Numbered from the stretch's first letter, positions 7,419 to 17,048 are shown. The stretch: DNA of 64,000 nucleotides from SKPS01 sp964469215 (GCA_964469215.1 CAYXYB010000007.1:1-64000); one strand, 5' to 3'. Numbers and translations: made by a program. The notes: generated by a model not told the origin, from the letters alone.

Positions 7419-9662
7419 ATGGGCAAGAACAGAAAAACACAACTATTCATCATAATTCCGGTAATTATTACATTACTGTTTCTGATTCCGCTGACACGGG
7501 CAAAGATCAACCCCGACCTTAATGCATATCTGCCTGATGACACACCTGCAAAACTTAGTATAGAGCGCATCGACTCCCTCTTTGGCAAAACCGACCCTCT
7601 GATGATTATATTCGAATCGGATGACATTCTGAACCCAAAAACATTGAATCGTATCCGCAAAATCAATGAAAGTCTTACCGAAAGTCCCGAAATACGTTCA
7701 GTAATTTCAATATTCGAAACCAAACACATAAGAGGCAGCGAAGGGATGATGCTGGTTGACCCTGCAATACCCTTCGTTCCCGAAACCCCGGGAGAGAAAG
7801 CAGAACTGAAAAAAATAATAATATCCAATCCTCTGGTATATAATCTTTTGATCTCAGAAGACTTCCGGTTTACCATGATGATAATTAATGCCGAAAAGGG
7901 GGTGCCGGATGATGCCCTCTATGATCTCCTTCATAAGATATTAAAGGATAACCCCGGAAATGAAGAGGTCTATTTTGCAGGGATGCCATACCTGAGGCAT
8001 GAAATCCAGCTCAATGCAACACGCGATCTTATTATCCTGCTTCCTGTCGGGCTGATAATTATGATGATTTTTCTCTACATCTCCTTCAGGGAACGTCGTG
8101 GAGTAATTCTGCCTCTTGCTGTGGTGATAATGTCGACGATAGTTGCAATAGGCCTCATGCCACTGTTTGGTTATCAGCTTAGTCTGATAGCTGTTCTCAC
8201 CCCTGTGCTGATGGTATCGGTGGCAAACAACTACGGAGTTCATATAATTGTACGCTATCAGGAACTTAATGCCAGGCACCGAAAATGGACGATGCCGGAG
8301 ATCGTGAGCCATGCATTGTCGAAACTTAACCGCCCGATAATTCTTACAGGTCTAACCACTATAGTTGGAGTGCTTGGACTGATAGTTCATATTATGCTGC
8401 CTGCCAGGCAAATGGGCATAGTCAGTTCCATTGGTATTGGCTTCGCCCTGCTGCTCAGCCTCACATTTCTTCCCGCAATACTTGCACGGATGAAAAAAGG
8501 GCCGATCCAAAATGACTTCGAACAGAATAAACGCTCTGGGATAATAAAACTTTTGGAACGTATAGCTAAAACTTCTACCGGCAATCCAAAAATTATTATC
8601 ACCATTTTTGCCGCCATCCTTATAGTTGCAGGTGCCGGAATTTTCAATATGAAGGTCAGCATCAACAATGAAGAGATGATGCCACCTTCACATAACATCA
8701 GAAAGGCAACCGCAATTGCAAATAAACATTTCAGCGGCACAAAATTTATCTCCGTTCTTTTCGAGGGTGATATTAAAGATCCTGCAGTGATGCAGACGAT
8801 GGATCGTTTTGAACAGGAACTGAAACAGATACCAGAAGTGGGAAATGTCACTTCGATAGCCACCGTCACCAGGCTGATGAGCAAAGCTCTCAATAATCCG
8901 GGAGAAAAATGGTACGACACCATCCCGGATATGCGTGAAGCCATAGCACAGTATACCGAGCTGTACAACATGAGCGGTGATCCGGATGATTTTGAACAAC
9001 TCGTTGATTTCAATTATGAACATGCCCTTCTGAATGTCCAGTTTAAAGCAAAAGACCTGAAGCAGTTCAACTCCGTTGTAAAAAGGATCGAGTCACTGGC
9101 AGGTAGTTCTCCATACAGCACTACCATCGCAGGCCTTTGTCTTCTCGAAAAAGAGATGGCAGTGTCGATAATAAAAGGGCAGGTATGGTCGCTTCTGATG
9201 GCAATGGTCGCAATAATTATTTTGCTTTGGTTGATATTCAAGGCTTTCAGAGCCGGCCTCCTTGGTGCAGTGCCATTGGTCTTTACCCTCATTTGCAACT
9301 TCGGACTCATGGGTTGGATAGGCCTTGAACTCAATATAGCCACATCGCTTCTCTCTTCAATTGCAATCGGCCTCGGAGTTGATTATACCATTCATCTCTT
9401 CTGGCGTTTGAAACAGGAACTGGGGCAGGGTAACCACTGGAAAGAGGCTTTTATGGCGACACTTACTACCACCGGAAGAGGTATCACAGTGAATGCCCTC
9501 TCTGTAATAATTGGGTTCGCTGTACTTTTCCTTTCAAGCCTTGTTATTCTGAAATCCTTCGCCTTTCTGATAATATTCTCGCTGCTTCTCTGCCTGATTT
9601 GCACAATGATCCTGATGCCGGCAATCTTGATAATAACTAAACCCAAATACTTCAACAAATGA
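7419..9662 (+). CDS. MMPL/RND family inner-membrane transporter
   Basis: 747 aa. Two repeated halves are visible, each with a first membrane helix, a periplasmic loop and a bundle of helices (about 205-350 and 585-740). Repeated helix motifs such as LTGLTTIVGVLGL and LSVIIGFAVLFLSS resemble the sterol-sensing-type core of MMPL and HpnN proteins. The loop motif PDLNAYLPDDTPA near residue 30 and GLGVDYTIHLFWR near 645 are typical of this branch. These pumps are proton-driven and export lipids or hydrophobic compounds. The stop overlaps the start of the LolA-like gene (ATGA), so the two are translationally coupled. The substrate is unknown. Confidence 0.88.
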   Translation: MGKNRKTQLFIIIPVIITLLFLIPLTRAKINPDLNAYLPDDTPAKLSIERIDSLFGKTDPLMIIFESDDILNPKTLNRIRKINESLTESPEIRSVISIFETKHIRGSEGMMLVDPAIPFVPETPGEKAELKKIIISNPLVYNLLISEDFRFTMMIINAEKGVPDDALYDLLHKILKDNPGNEEVYFAGMPYLRHEIQLNATRDLIILLPVGLIIMMIFLYISFRERRGVILPLAVVIMSTIVAIGLMPLFGYQLSLIAVLTPVLMVSVANNYGVHIIVRYQELNARHRKWTMPEIVSHALSKLNRPIILTGLTTIVGVLGLIVHIMLPARQMGIVSSIGIGFALLLSLTFLPAILARMKKGPIQNDFEQNKRSGIIKLLERIAKTSTGNPKIIITIFAAILIVAGAGIFNMKVSINNEEMMPPSHNIRKATAIANKHFSGTKFISVLFEGDIKDPAVMQTMDRFEQELKQIPEVGNVTSIATVTRLMSKALNNPGEKWYDTIPDMREAIAQYTELYNMSGDPDDFEQLVDFNYEHALLNVQFKAKDLKQFNSVVKRIESLAGSSPYSTTIAGLCLLEKEMAVSIIKGQVWSLLMAMVAIIILLWLIFKAFRAGLLGAVPLVFTLICNFGLMGWIGLELNIATSLLSSIAIGLGVDYTIHLFWRLKQELGQGNHWKEAFMATLTTTGRGITVNALSVIIGFAVLFLSSLVILKSFAFLIIFSLLLCLICTMILMPAILIITKPKYFNK

Positions 9663-10468
9663 TCAACATTAAATCCAAAATGAAAAAACATGTCGTTTTC
9701 ACATCTTCAGCTTTGTTAATTATGATACTGATTTTTACAGCATCAACATTTACCGCCGACCCAAAGGAAATAAGCCGGAAGGCATCAGATGCCATACATT
9801 TTGATGCCATTGAGATGACCTCTACCTTAAAGATCATCGATAACAAGGGCAATACAAGAACCAGGCAGCTGAGAAATGTTACCCGCAAGTTCGGAACGAC
9901 AACAAAAACCAAGATCCGGTTTATGTCACCCAACGATGTGGCGGGAACTACACTTTTAATTCATGATCATGAAAATAAAATGGAGGACATGTGGATATTC
10001 ATGCCATCACTCAGAAACACACGCAGGATTGTTAGCAATGAAAAGGGAAAGAGCTTTATGGGCTCTGAATTCTCCAATGCCGACATGACAAGGCCGAATC
10101 TCAACGATTTCAACTTCCGGCTTCTCGGAACAGAGACTGTGGACAACCGCCCCTGCTATAAAATAGAATCGACCTTCATAAACCGGACAGCAGAAAGAGA
10201 CAATGGTTACAAAAAACGAATCTCATTTATCGATACAGAAAACTATCTTACCTACAGAACAGATTTTTACGGGTCGGACGACAAACGCTTTAAAAGCATG
10301 TATTTATCCGACTACCGTAAACAATCTAACGGGAAATATTTTTCTTATAAAATGAGCATTGAGAACTTTAAAAACAAAAGGAAATCCGAAATAGAGGTTG
10401 TAAGTTTCAAACCTTCAACCGGTTCAGGAGAGAAATACTTCGATGTTGGGAATATCGAGGCGGAATGA
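9659..10468 (+). CDS. LolA-like outer-membrane lipoprotein-sorting protein
   Basis: 269 aa with an N-terminal signal peptide (hydrophobic core near residues 10-30). The body has the LolA-like signature of RND-linked carriers: MWIFMPSLRNTRRI, then MGSEFSNADMTRPNLNDF, and late RISFIDTENYLTYRTDFY. It is expected in the periplasm, shuttling lipid or lipoprotein between the MMPL pump and the barrel encoded upstream. The start used overlaps the MMPL stop; an ATG seven codons later (9680) is an alternative. It converges on truA. Confidence 0.82.
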   Translation: MINIKSKMKKHVVFTSSALLIMILIFTASTFTADPKEISRKASDAIHFDAIEMTSTLKIIDNKGNTRTRQLRNVTRKFGTTTKTKIRFMSPNDVAGTTLLIHDHENKMEDMWIFMPSLRNTRRIVSNEKGKSFMGSEFSNADMTRPNLNDFNFRLLGTETVDNRPCYKIESTFINRTAERDNGYKKRISFIDTENYLTYRTDFYGSDDKRFKSMYLSDYRKQSNGKYFSYKMSIENFKNKRKSEIEVVSFKPSTGSGEKYFDVGNIEAE

Positions 10469-10491
10469 TTTATTGAGTGTGATAGTGTGAA

Positions 10492-10524
10492 AGTGTGATA
10501 GTTTATCAGTGTGATAGTTTATCA
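10492..10524. repeat. Short tandem repeat between convergent genes
   Basis: AGTGTGATAGTTTATCA occurs at 10492 and again at 10508 (16-bp step), preceded by degenerate GTGTGATAG copies. Each copy contains TGATA-GTT-TATCA, a small hairpin. Its place between the convergent LolA-like and truA genes suggests it helps end transcription from both sides. Confidence 0.6.
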
Positions 10525-10537
10525 ATTGTGACAGAAA

Positions 10538-11305
10538 CTAAAGGTTTGCTCTCAACTTATACGGGTAGACAATTCTGGTAAGGATAAGGCCTTTGGCAGG
10601 AACGGAGCTGCCGGCTTTGCTGCGGTTGTGGCTCTCCATTATCGATTTAATCTCTGAAGGCCTGGTTTTTCCACGGCCGATATCGTACAGCGTTCCCACT
10701 ATCGCCCTCACCATATTGCGCAAAAACCGGTTCGCAGTGATGGTAAACACCAGTTCATCCCCCTCCTCTTTCCAGAAGGCCTCAGTAACTTCACACAAAA
10801 AGTTGCTTACATCGGTATTTACTTTCGAAAAACATTGGAAATCATGTTTCCCCAGTAACATTTCAGCAGCACCGTTCATAATCTCAACATCAAGTCTGCC
10901 CTGCCAGTACCAGCAGAAACGCTCCCTGAACGGATTTTTGCGGGTAAGAATATGGTACCGGTATGTCCTTGAGACAGCATCAAAACGGGCATGTGCATCA
11001 GCCCCTACAGGGATGATATCATATACCACAATATCTGTCGGGAGTAGATTGTTCAGCTTCCAGATGGTTTGCGGGAATTTTTCCTCTCCGATATCAAACG
11101 ACAGATCGAAATGGGCATACATCTCGGCAGCATGAACTCCCGTATCTGTGCGCCCGGCACCGGTTACTTCAATCTTCTGCCCGAAACATACCGCCATCGA
11201 CTCTTCAAGGGTTGCCTGCAAAGACCTCCCGTTGGGCTGCACCTGCCACCCGTTATACAAACTGCCATCATAGGCAAGACGGATAAAAAATCTGTGAGCT
11301 TCCAT
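10538..11305 (-). CDS. truA: tRNA pseudouridine synthase A
   Basis: Converts U38-U40 of tRNA anticodon arms to pseudouridine. The catalytic aspartate is in GAGRTDTGVHA (about residue 55). Other family motifs are YDGSLYNGWQ at the N-terminus, SRTYRYHI and RFLRNMVRAIVGTL. At about 255 aa it has the usual length. A minus-strand -7 box (TAGTTTTG, 11324-11317) places the transcription start near 11311, so I prefer the ATG at 11305 over the ATG at 11314 or GTG at 11317. Divergent from the MATE gene. Confidence 0.95.
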   Translation of the reverse strand: MEAHRFFIRLAYDGSLYNGWQVQPNGRSLQATLEESMAVCFGQKIEVTGAGRTDTGVHAAEMYAHFDLSFDIGEEKFPQTIWKLNNLLPTDIVVYDIIPVGADAHARFDAVSRTYRYHILTRKNPFRERFCWYWQGRLDVEIMNGAAEMLLGKHDFQCFSKVNTDVSNFLCEVTEAFWKEEGDELVFTITANRFLRNMVRAIVGTLYDIGRGKTRPSEIKSIMESHNRSKAGSSVPAKGLILTRIVYPYKLRANL

Positions 11306-11316
11306 ATTATTCATCA

Positions 11317-11357
11317 CAAAACTAAAAAAAATTGATGAGGGTAATGCTTTACCTTTG
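11317..11357. promoter_or_regulatory. Divergent promoters for truA and the MATE gene
   Basis: The minus strand has TAGTTTTG (11324-11317) for truA. The plus strand has TACCTTTG (11350-11357) for the MATE gene, predicting a start near 11363. The plus-strand box decides the MATE start, because all ATG codons upstream of it would not be transcribed. Confidence 0.55.
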
Positions 11358-11382
11358 CAGCTATTTATTTTTCAGGATTAAA

Positions 11383-12801
11383 TTGGCCAACAGGTTTAAC
11401 AGATACAGGACAAAAGCAGCAAGGGTTGCAGAGCTTATCGGCGAATCGGTCAGGGGTACCGAGTACGATTTCACGAAGATCAGCCTTGGCAAAGCCATTC
11501 TCATACTTTCAGTACCAATGATACTTGAGATGGTGATGGAGTCTGTATTTGCCATTGCCGACATCTGGTTCGTGTCGCATCTTGGTGATGAGGCGATTGC
11601 AACCGTTGGTGTAACAGAGTCGCTCAACACCATAGTCTATGCCATTGGATTTGGTTTGAGTATTGCCATAACAGCAATGGTATCGCGCAGGATAGGTGAA
11701 CAGAAACCTGATAAAGCTGCGCTTGCAGCCGGGCAGGCAATAGCCCTTACCATTCTTGTATCATTACTGATTGCGGTACCTGGTGTATTGTATGCCACTG
11801 ATATATTAATATTGATGGGTTTACCTGTAGGAATGGCAGGGAAGTATTCAGGCTACACAGCTGTCATTATGGGGAGCAATGTGATTGTAATGCTCCTGTT
11901 TGTAAACAATGCCATATTCCGCAGTTCCGGTGATGCTGCTGTTTCAATGAAGGTTCTTTGGCTTGCCAACATCCTGAACGTCATTCTGGATCCATGCCTG
12001 ATATTCGGATTGGGCCCTTTTCCGGAACTCGGCATCGAAGGGGCTGCGATTGCCACCTCCACAGGAAGAGGTATTGCCGTGTTATGGCAACTGTGGCTGC
12101 TCTTCCGTGGAAACGGCAGAGTGAAAGTGCTCAGAAGGCACCTTCTTCCAAGATTATCCCAGATGGCAAAACTACTCGACCTTTCGTGGAGTGCCATTAT
12201 GCAGAATCTTATTGCCACAGCAAGCTGGGTGGTGCTGATGCGTATCATGGCGCAATTTGGCAGCGAAGTGCTTGCAGGTTACACCATCGCAATACGCATA
12301 CTTATTTTTTGCCTTTTACCGTCGTGGGGCATCAGCAATGCTGCCTCCACCCTTACAGGACAAAATCTGGGAGCCGGCCACCCCGACAGAGCTGAACGTG
12401 CAGTATGGGCCACAGGAAAAATAAATGTGGTTTTACTTGGTGTTGTCAGCATTGTGTTGATAATCTGGCCGGAAGCCTTCGTTGGCTTCTTCTCAAAACA
12501 GGAGGGCGTTTTAACAACCGGTGCAGAAGGGTTGCGAATAGTAAGCTTCGGAATGATAGCCTACGGCCTTGGAATGGTTATGCACCAGAGCTTCAACGGT
12601 GCAGGTGATACACGTACTCCCCTGTGGCTGAATTTTATCAGCTTCTGGATAATTGAAATACCCCTGGCCTGGCTGCTTGCAGTAAATATGAAGATGAATG
12701 AGAACGGGGTGTTTTATGCTATCCTGATAGCAGAATCAACCCTAACAATCCTTGGAGTCTTAATGTTCAGAAAAGGAAAATGGAAATATAAGCTTGTTTA
12801 A
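11383..12801 (+). CDS. MATE family multidrug/sodium efflux transporter
   Basis: About 472 aa with twelve membrane helices in two MATE repeats. Recognisable pieces are GKAILILSVPMILEMVMES (helix 1), NNAIFRSSGDA, and the second-half SFNGAGDTRTPLWLN. It exchanges cations for exported toxic or end-product compounds. The frame extends upstream to TTG 11332, but a -7 box at 11350-11357 lies inside that extension. I therefore prefer TTG 11383, which is preceded by CAGGA and gives the N-terminus usual for this subgroup (about 30 residues before DFTK). No ATG is available between that point and helix 1. Confidence 0.85.
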   Translation: MANRFNRYRTKAARVAELIGESVRGTEYDFTKISLGKAILILSVPMILEMVMESVFAIADIWFVSHLGDEAIATVGVTESLNTIVYAIGFGLSIAITAMVSRRIGEQKPDKAALAAGQAIALTILVSLLIAVPGVLYATDILILMGLPVGMAGKYSGYTAVIMGSNVIVMLLFVNNAIFRSSGDAAVSMKVLWLANILNVILDPCLIFGLGPFPELGIEGAAIATSTGRGIAVLWQLWLLFRGNGRVKVLRRHLLPRLSQMAKLLDLSWSAIMQNLIATASWVVLMRIMAQFGSEVLAGYTIAIRILIFCLLPSWGISNAASTLTGQNLGAGHPDRAERAVWATGKINVVLLGVVSIVLIIWPEAFVGFFSKQEGVLTTGAEGLRIVSFGMIAYGLGMVMHQSFNGAGDTRTPLWLNFISFWIIEIPLAWLLAVNMKMNENGVFYAILIAESTLTILGVLMFRKGKWKYKLV

Positions 12802-13157
12802 AACCAATATGAGTTTTCACTATTATCCGACTAATTGATAATATCGATATTTATTTTTCGTAATGCCTTGATTTTCGCAAGCAGCTTTGCTTCCGGCGCA
12901 AACTGACCCCTCCTAAATCAAAGCCAATTTCAGTTGTAGCTCCAAACCAGGTGGTTCCAGAGATTTGTTCCCATATCCCCTCCTGGTGTTTCGCAACATT
13001 TCATAAACATCCAGCATGCTGATCAAATGCTTACGAACCAATGATGCCACCACCGGAAAGACTTTCTATGTCTTAGCCATCTTTTGTACTATAGTTAACA
13101 ACATCTGGGGAATAGACGAATCTAATTATGGTATTACAGAAATTGATCTTGAATTTT
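12802..13157. other. Non-coding stretch upstream of hydrogenase operon 1
   Basis: No gene is supported. A 65-codon frame at 13016-13213 runs through the Rex boxes and the -33 element, so it is not a gene. I see nothing else of note in this AT-rich stretch. Confidence 0.6.
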
Positions 13158-13192
13158 CTGTTATTTTTTTAACATTGTTACTATTTTCACAA
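13158..13192. promoter_or_regulatory. Two overlapping Rex-like operators, operon 1
   Basis: Box A (13158-13175) is CTGTTA-TTTTTT-TAACAT. Box B (13175-13192) is TTGTTACTATTTTCACAA. Both fit the Rex pattern TTGTKAA-type half-sites in inverted orientation over 18 bp, and they share one T. The same pair, with a 23-nt identical core, recurs at 21044-21078. A rex gene lies at 28886. The boxes end 4 nt before the -33 element, so binding should block transcription. Confidence 0.75.
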
Positions 13193-13196
13193 TTAA

Positions 13197-13228
13197 TTTG
13201 GTTTGTAGTTTAAAAACTAATATCTTTG
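13197..13228 (+). promoter_or_regulatory. Promoter of hydrogenase operon 1
   Basis: TTTG (13197-13200), a 20-nt spacer and TATCTTTG (13221-13228) match the Bacteroidota consensus exactly. The start should be near 13234, giving a leader of about 130 nt before the HndB-like gene. Confidence 0.8.
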
Positions 13229-13366
13229 CACCGGAATTTTAAAAGGGAAATTTGGTTTTTCCGCTGATGGGACAAATTAATAAAAAGAGATTCAAACAAA
13301 GAAATCATTACTATATTTACCGGCAGAAATAACACAATCAACCAACGAATAAAACCTGGAGGAATC

Positions 13367-13762
13367 ATGTTAAAAATTAAAAGTATCGCCGACCTCAGAC
13401 GAAAGCGTGAAGAGGTTAGGGCAAAAAAAGGCTCTGGAAATTATGGCGGCCAACCCCACGAAGCTGTAAGCGTAAAGGTGGCAATGGCAACCTGCGGTAT
13501 AGCTTCCGGCGCAAGAGAGATTATGGAATTCATGAGGGATGCTATGGTTAAAAGGGGAATTGAAGCTAAAGTTACACAAACAGGTTGCATGGGATATTGC
13601 TACGCTGAGCCAACCATTGAGGTGACCGTCCCCGGCAAAGAACCGGTAGTTTTCGGATTTGTAGACCTGCAAAAGGCCGACGATGTGATCGAAAAATATA
13701 TCCGTAATGGGGTGCTCGTTGAGGGTATCATTCCGGTAAATTATAAAACTATTGACGAATAA
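13367..13762 (+). CDS. Thioredoxin-like 2Fe-2S protein (HndB-like)
   Basis: 131 aa. The fold is that of the thioredoxin-like ferredoxin domain found in NuoE/NuoF-type subunits, with ATCGIASGA and TGCMGYCYAEPTIEV as the cluster-binding regions. Only three of the usual four cysteines are visible (one in the first motif, two in the second), so the cluster may have a non-Cys ligand or be absent. It is the first gene of operon 1 and precedes NuoF-like and hydrogenase genes, so it is likely a small electron-transfer subunit of that complex. GGAGGAATC upstream supports the ATG at 13367. Confidence 0.8.
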   Translation: MLKIKSIADLRRKREEVRAKKGSGNYGGQPHEAVSVKVAMATCGIASGAREIMEFMRDAMVKRGIEAKVTQTGCMGYCYAEPTIEVTVPGKEPVVFGFVDLQKADDVIEKYIRNGVLVEGIIPVNYKTIDE

Positions 13763-13778
13763 AGGGAGGGATAAGGCC

Positions 13779-15248
13779 GTGGATAAATACAAAAAACAGA
13801 TACGCATAGCTTTAAGGAACTGCGGGCATATTAATCCGGAAAGTATTGATGAGTATATTGCCAGGGATGGCTATATGGCTCTTGAAAAGGTTCTTGGTGA
13901 GAAGACCCCTGAAGAGGTAGTTAAGGAGATCATTGACTCGGGCCTTCGTGGCCGAGGTGGTGGCGGGTTCCCTACCGGCCTCAAATGGCAGATCACAAGC
14001 AAGGTTAAGGCAGACCAGAAGTATGTTGTCTGCAATGCTGACGAAGGTGACCCCGGTGCATTTATGGATCGTTCAATACTGGAAGGTGACCCACACAGTG
14101 TGATAGAGGCAATGGCAATTTGCGGTTACTGCATTGGTGCTTCCAAAGGTCTTGTTTACATCAGGGCAGAATACCCGCTTGCCATTGAAAGGCTGAAGAC
14201 TGCAATTGCCCAGGCGCGGGATTACGGATTGCTGGGGGATGATATCCTTGGCACGGGCTTCCGTTTCGACCTTGAACTCCGATATGGGGCCGGAGCCTTT
14301 GTGTGCGGTGAAGAAACTGCTCTTATCCATTCAATGGAAGGGCATCGTGGTGAACCTACCTTCAAACCTCCATTCCCTTCAGTATCAGGTTATATGGGTA
14401 AACCCACAAACGTCAATAACGTTGAAACCTTTGCCAACATCCCTGTCATCATAAACAAAGGTGCTGCCTGGTTTTCATCCATCGGCACTGAAAAATCAAA
14501 AGGGACAAAGGTGTTTGCCCTGGCAGGAAAGATTAACAACGTGGGCCTTGTTGAGGTGCCAATGGGAACTACCCTGCGTGAAGTAATCTTTGAAATCGGC
14601 GGCGGAATTAAAGATGGCAAAAAATTCAAGGCAGTCCAGACTGGTGGCCCTTCAGGCGGATGCCTCACTGAAAAGCATCTCGATACCCCGATAGATTTTG
14701 ATAACCTGATTAAATGTGGATCTATGATGGGTTCAGGAGGCATGATTGTGATGGATGAAGATAACTGCATGGTCTCTGTAGCTAAATTCTATCTCGACTT
14801 CACGGTGGAGGAGAGCTGCGGTAAATGCTCCCCCTGCCGCATCGGCAACAAAAGGCTCTATGAGATGCTGGATTCAATAACGCTTGGAAAAGCTTCAGAA
14901 GATGACCTTGATAAACTTAAAAACCTCTGTAATGTAATCAGAGACACCTCTCTCTGCGGCCTTGGCCAGACTTCACCAAACCCGGTACTATCTACAATGG
15001 ACAATTTTTATGATGAGTATATCGGACATGTAAGGGATCACAAATGTGCTGCTAATAAGTGTAAAGCATTGATGAAGTATGTCGTTGTTGAGGAGAACTG
15101 CGTTGGTTGTACCGCATGTGCCCGCAACTGCCCTGTGAATGCCATCAGTGGTGAGAAGAAACAGGTTCACTTCATACATCAGGATATGTGTATTAAATGC
15201 GGCGCATGTCACGACAGATGTAAATTTAATGCCATTGAAATTAAATAA
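13779..15248 (+). CDS. NuoF/HndC-like flavoprotein subunit of [FeFe] hydrogenase
   Basis: About 489 aa. It binds FMN and NAD(H) and passes electrons to FeS clusters. The FMN/NAD region carries GLRGRGGGGFPTGLKW (about 55-70) and CGEETALIHSMEG. A 4Fe-4S site is at ESCGKCSPCR (about 345). Two C-terminal 4Fe-4S motifs follow, CVGCTACARNCP and CIKCGACHDRCK, as in electron-bifurcating hydrogenases. I chose GTG 13779 because GGGAGGG lies 8 nt upstream; a TTG at 13752 would overlap the previous gene and has no such signal. It should form a complex with the neighbouring HndD- and NuoE-like subunits. Confidence 0.9.
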   Translation: MDKYKKQIRIALRNCGHINPESIDEYIARDGYMALEKVLGEKTPEEVVKEIIDSGLRGRGGGGFPTGLKWQITSKVKADQKYVVCNADEGDPGAFMDRSILEGDPHSVIEAMAICGYCIGASKGLVYIRAEYPLAIERLKTAIAQARDYGLLGDDILGTGFRFDLELRYGAGAFVCGEETALIHSMEGHRGEPTFKPPFPSVSGYMGKPTNVNNVETFANIPVIINKGAAWFSSIGTEKSKGTKVFALAGKINNVGLVEVPMGTTLREVIFEIGGGIKDGKKFKAVQTGGPSGGCLTEKHLDTPIDFDNLIKCGSMMGSGGMIVMDEDNCMVSVAKFYLDFTVEESCGKCSPCRIGNKRLYEMLDSITLGKASEDDLDKLKNLCNVIRDTSLCGLGQTSPNPVLSTMDNFYDEYIGHVRDHKCAANKCKALMKYVVVEENCVGCTACARNCPVNAISGEKKQVHFIHQDMCIKCGACHDRCKFNAIEIK

Positions 15249-15278
15249 GGGGGCTGATTAATATCAGGATACAGTAAT

Positions 15279-17048
15279 ATGGAAACAATCAAAATAAAAA
15301 TAGACAATAAAGTTATAGAGGTAAAACCGGGCACTTCAATACTGGAAGCAGCCAACCAGTTTGGGATACACATACCCACACTCTGTTACCTCAACCTTCA
15401 TGAGATGAACATCGAAAACAAGCCGGGCGGATGCCGTATATGTGTTGTGGAGGTGGATGGAAGGCGCAACCTTGCCCCCGCCTGTGCTACCGAATGTCAG
15501 GAAGGAATGGATATCAACACACATTCAATAAGGGTGTTGAATGCACGTAAAACTGTCATGGAGCTGATCCTCTCTGATCACCCTTTCGATTGCCTTATAT
15601 GTCCGAAGTCGGGCAAGTGTGACCTTCAGAAGATGGCACAGGACTTAGGCATCCGTGAGATACGTTACCAGGGTGAACAGAGCACCTACAGGAAGGACAC
15701 CTCCCCTGCCATCATCCGCGACATCGACAAGTGCATCATGTGCCGCAGGTGTGAGATGATGTGCAACGATGTTCAGACTGTTGGTGTGCTTTCGGGAATT
15801 AATCGGGGCTTTGAAGCTGTTGTTGCCCCGGCGTTCGAGATGAACCTCGACCACTCAGAGTGCACCTACTGCGGTCAGTGTGTTGCAGTATGCCCTACAG
15901 CAGCCCTCACCGAAGTGGATCATACCTACAAGGTGATTGAAGCACTGGCAAACCCCCAAAAGGTTGTTGTGGTTCAAACCGCTCCCGCCGTAAGGGCTGC
16001 ACTGGGCGAAGAGTTTGGCCTCGAACCGGGTACACTTGTAACTGGCAAAATGGTAGCCGCGCTCCGCAGACTCGGCTTCAACTATGTGTTCGACACAGAT
16101 TTTGCCGCCGACCTCACCATCATGGAAGAGGGGACAGAACTCCTCAACAGGCTGAATAAATTCCTGGCCGGCAACAAGGATGCCAACCTGCCGATTCTCA
16201 CATCATGCTGCCCCGGATGGGTGAACTTTTTCGAATTCCATTTCCCTGAACTAAAAGATATACCATCAACCGCCAGGTCACCGCAACAGATGTTCGGCCC
16301 CATCGCCAAAAATTATTTTGCCGAAAAAATCGGTGTCACCCGTGAAAACATGATTGTTGTTTCTGTGATGCCATGCCTTGCAAAGAAGTACGAGTGCTCA
16401 CGTGATGAGTTCAAAGTAAATGGCGATCCTGATGTGAACTATTCTATATCAACCCGTGAGCTGGCAAGCCTTATCAAGTTAGCCAACATCACCTTCGACG
16501 AATTACCCGATGAGAATTTCGACAACCCTCTGGGTGAGTCAACAGGTGCCGGTGTTATCTTTGGCACAACAGGTGGCGTTATTGAAGCTGCCTGCCGCAC
16601 AGCCTACGAAATTCACACCGGCAAAACTCTTGATAAAGTCGATTTCGAACAACTCCGAGGAATGGATGGTGTGAGAAGTGCAACAGTTGATTTCGATGGC
16701 CTTGAACTTAAAATTGGCATTGCACATGGCCTTGGAAACGCCCGTAAGTTGCTGGAGGATATCAAAGCCGGCAAGAGCGAGTACCATGCCATTGAGATAA
16801 TGGCCTGCCCCGGTGGATGTATTGGTGGTGGTGGACAACCTTTACACCACGGCGATTCCTCAATCCTGAAAGCTCGTTCCCGGGCACTTTATCGCGAAGA
16901 TGCCGGTAAAGCTATCAGGAAATCACACGAAAATCCTTTCATCATCGAGCTCTACGAAAAATTCCTGGGTGCTCCAAACAGCGATAAAGCTCACCACCTT
17001 CTCCATACCCACTATTTCGATAAGAGTAACCAGATCATCATTGAATAA
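15279..17048 (+). CDS. Catalytic subunit of NAD-linked [FeFe] hydrogenase (canonical)
   Basis: 589 aa; interconverts H2 with protons and electrons at the H-cluster. In order: a 2Fe-2S domain (CYLNLHEMNI...CRICVV...CATEC), a His/Cys 4Fe-4S site (HPFDCLICPKSGKC), two 4Fe-4S motifs (CIMCRRCEMMC, CTYCGQCVAVCP), then the H-cluster domain with all three signatures: TSCCPGWV (L1, including the proton-relay Cys), MPCLAKKYE (L2) and IMACPGGCIGGGGQP (L3). The small-subunit tail with HHLLHTHY is complete. MEEGTE and the Ser of PSTARSP, proton-path residues, are present. It sits with NuoF-, HndB- and NuoE-like genes, so the enzyme is probably multimeric and NAD-linked or bifurcating. Confidence 0.95.
   Translation: METIKIKIDNKVIEVKPGTSILEAANQFGIHIPTLCYLNLHEMNIENKPGGCRICVVEVDGRRNLAPACATECQEGMDINTHSIRVLNARKTVMELILSDHPFDCLICPKSGKCDLQKMAQDLGIREIRYQGEQSTYRKDTSPAIIRDIDKCIMCRRCEMMCNDVQTVGVLSGINRGFEAVVAPAFEMNLDHSECTYCGQCVAVCPTAALTEVDHTYKVIEALANPQKVVVVQTAPAVRAALGEEFGLEPGTLVTGKMVAALRRLGFNYVFDTDFAADLTIMEEGTELLNRLNKFLAGNKDANLPILTSCCPGWVNFFEFHFPELKDIPSTARSPQQMFGPIAKNYFAEKIGVTRENMIVVSVMPCLAKKYECSRDEFKVNGDPDVNYSISTRELASLIKLANITFDELPDENFDNPLGESTGAGVIFGTTGGVIEAACRTAYEIHTGKTLDKVDFEQLRGMDGVRSATVDFDGLELKIGIAHGLGNARKLLEDIKAGKSEYHAIEIMACPGGCIGGGGQPLHHGDSSILKARSRALYREDAGKAIRKSHENPFIIELYEKFLGAPNSDKAHHLLHTHYFDKSNQIIIE

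Noticed and set aside
13016..13213. 65-codon open frame before operon 1
   Set aside because: It overlaps the Rex-like boxes and the -33 element, and shows no coding features.
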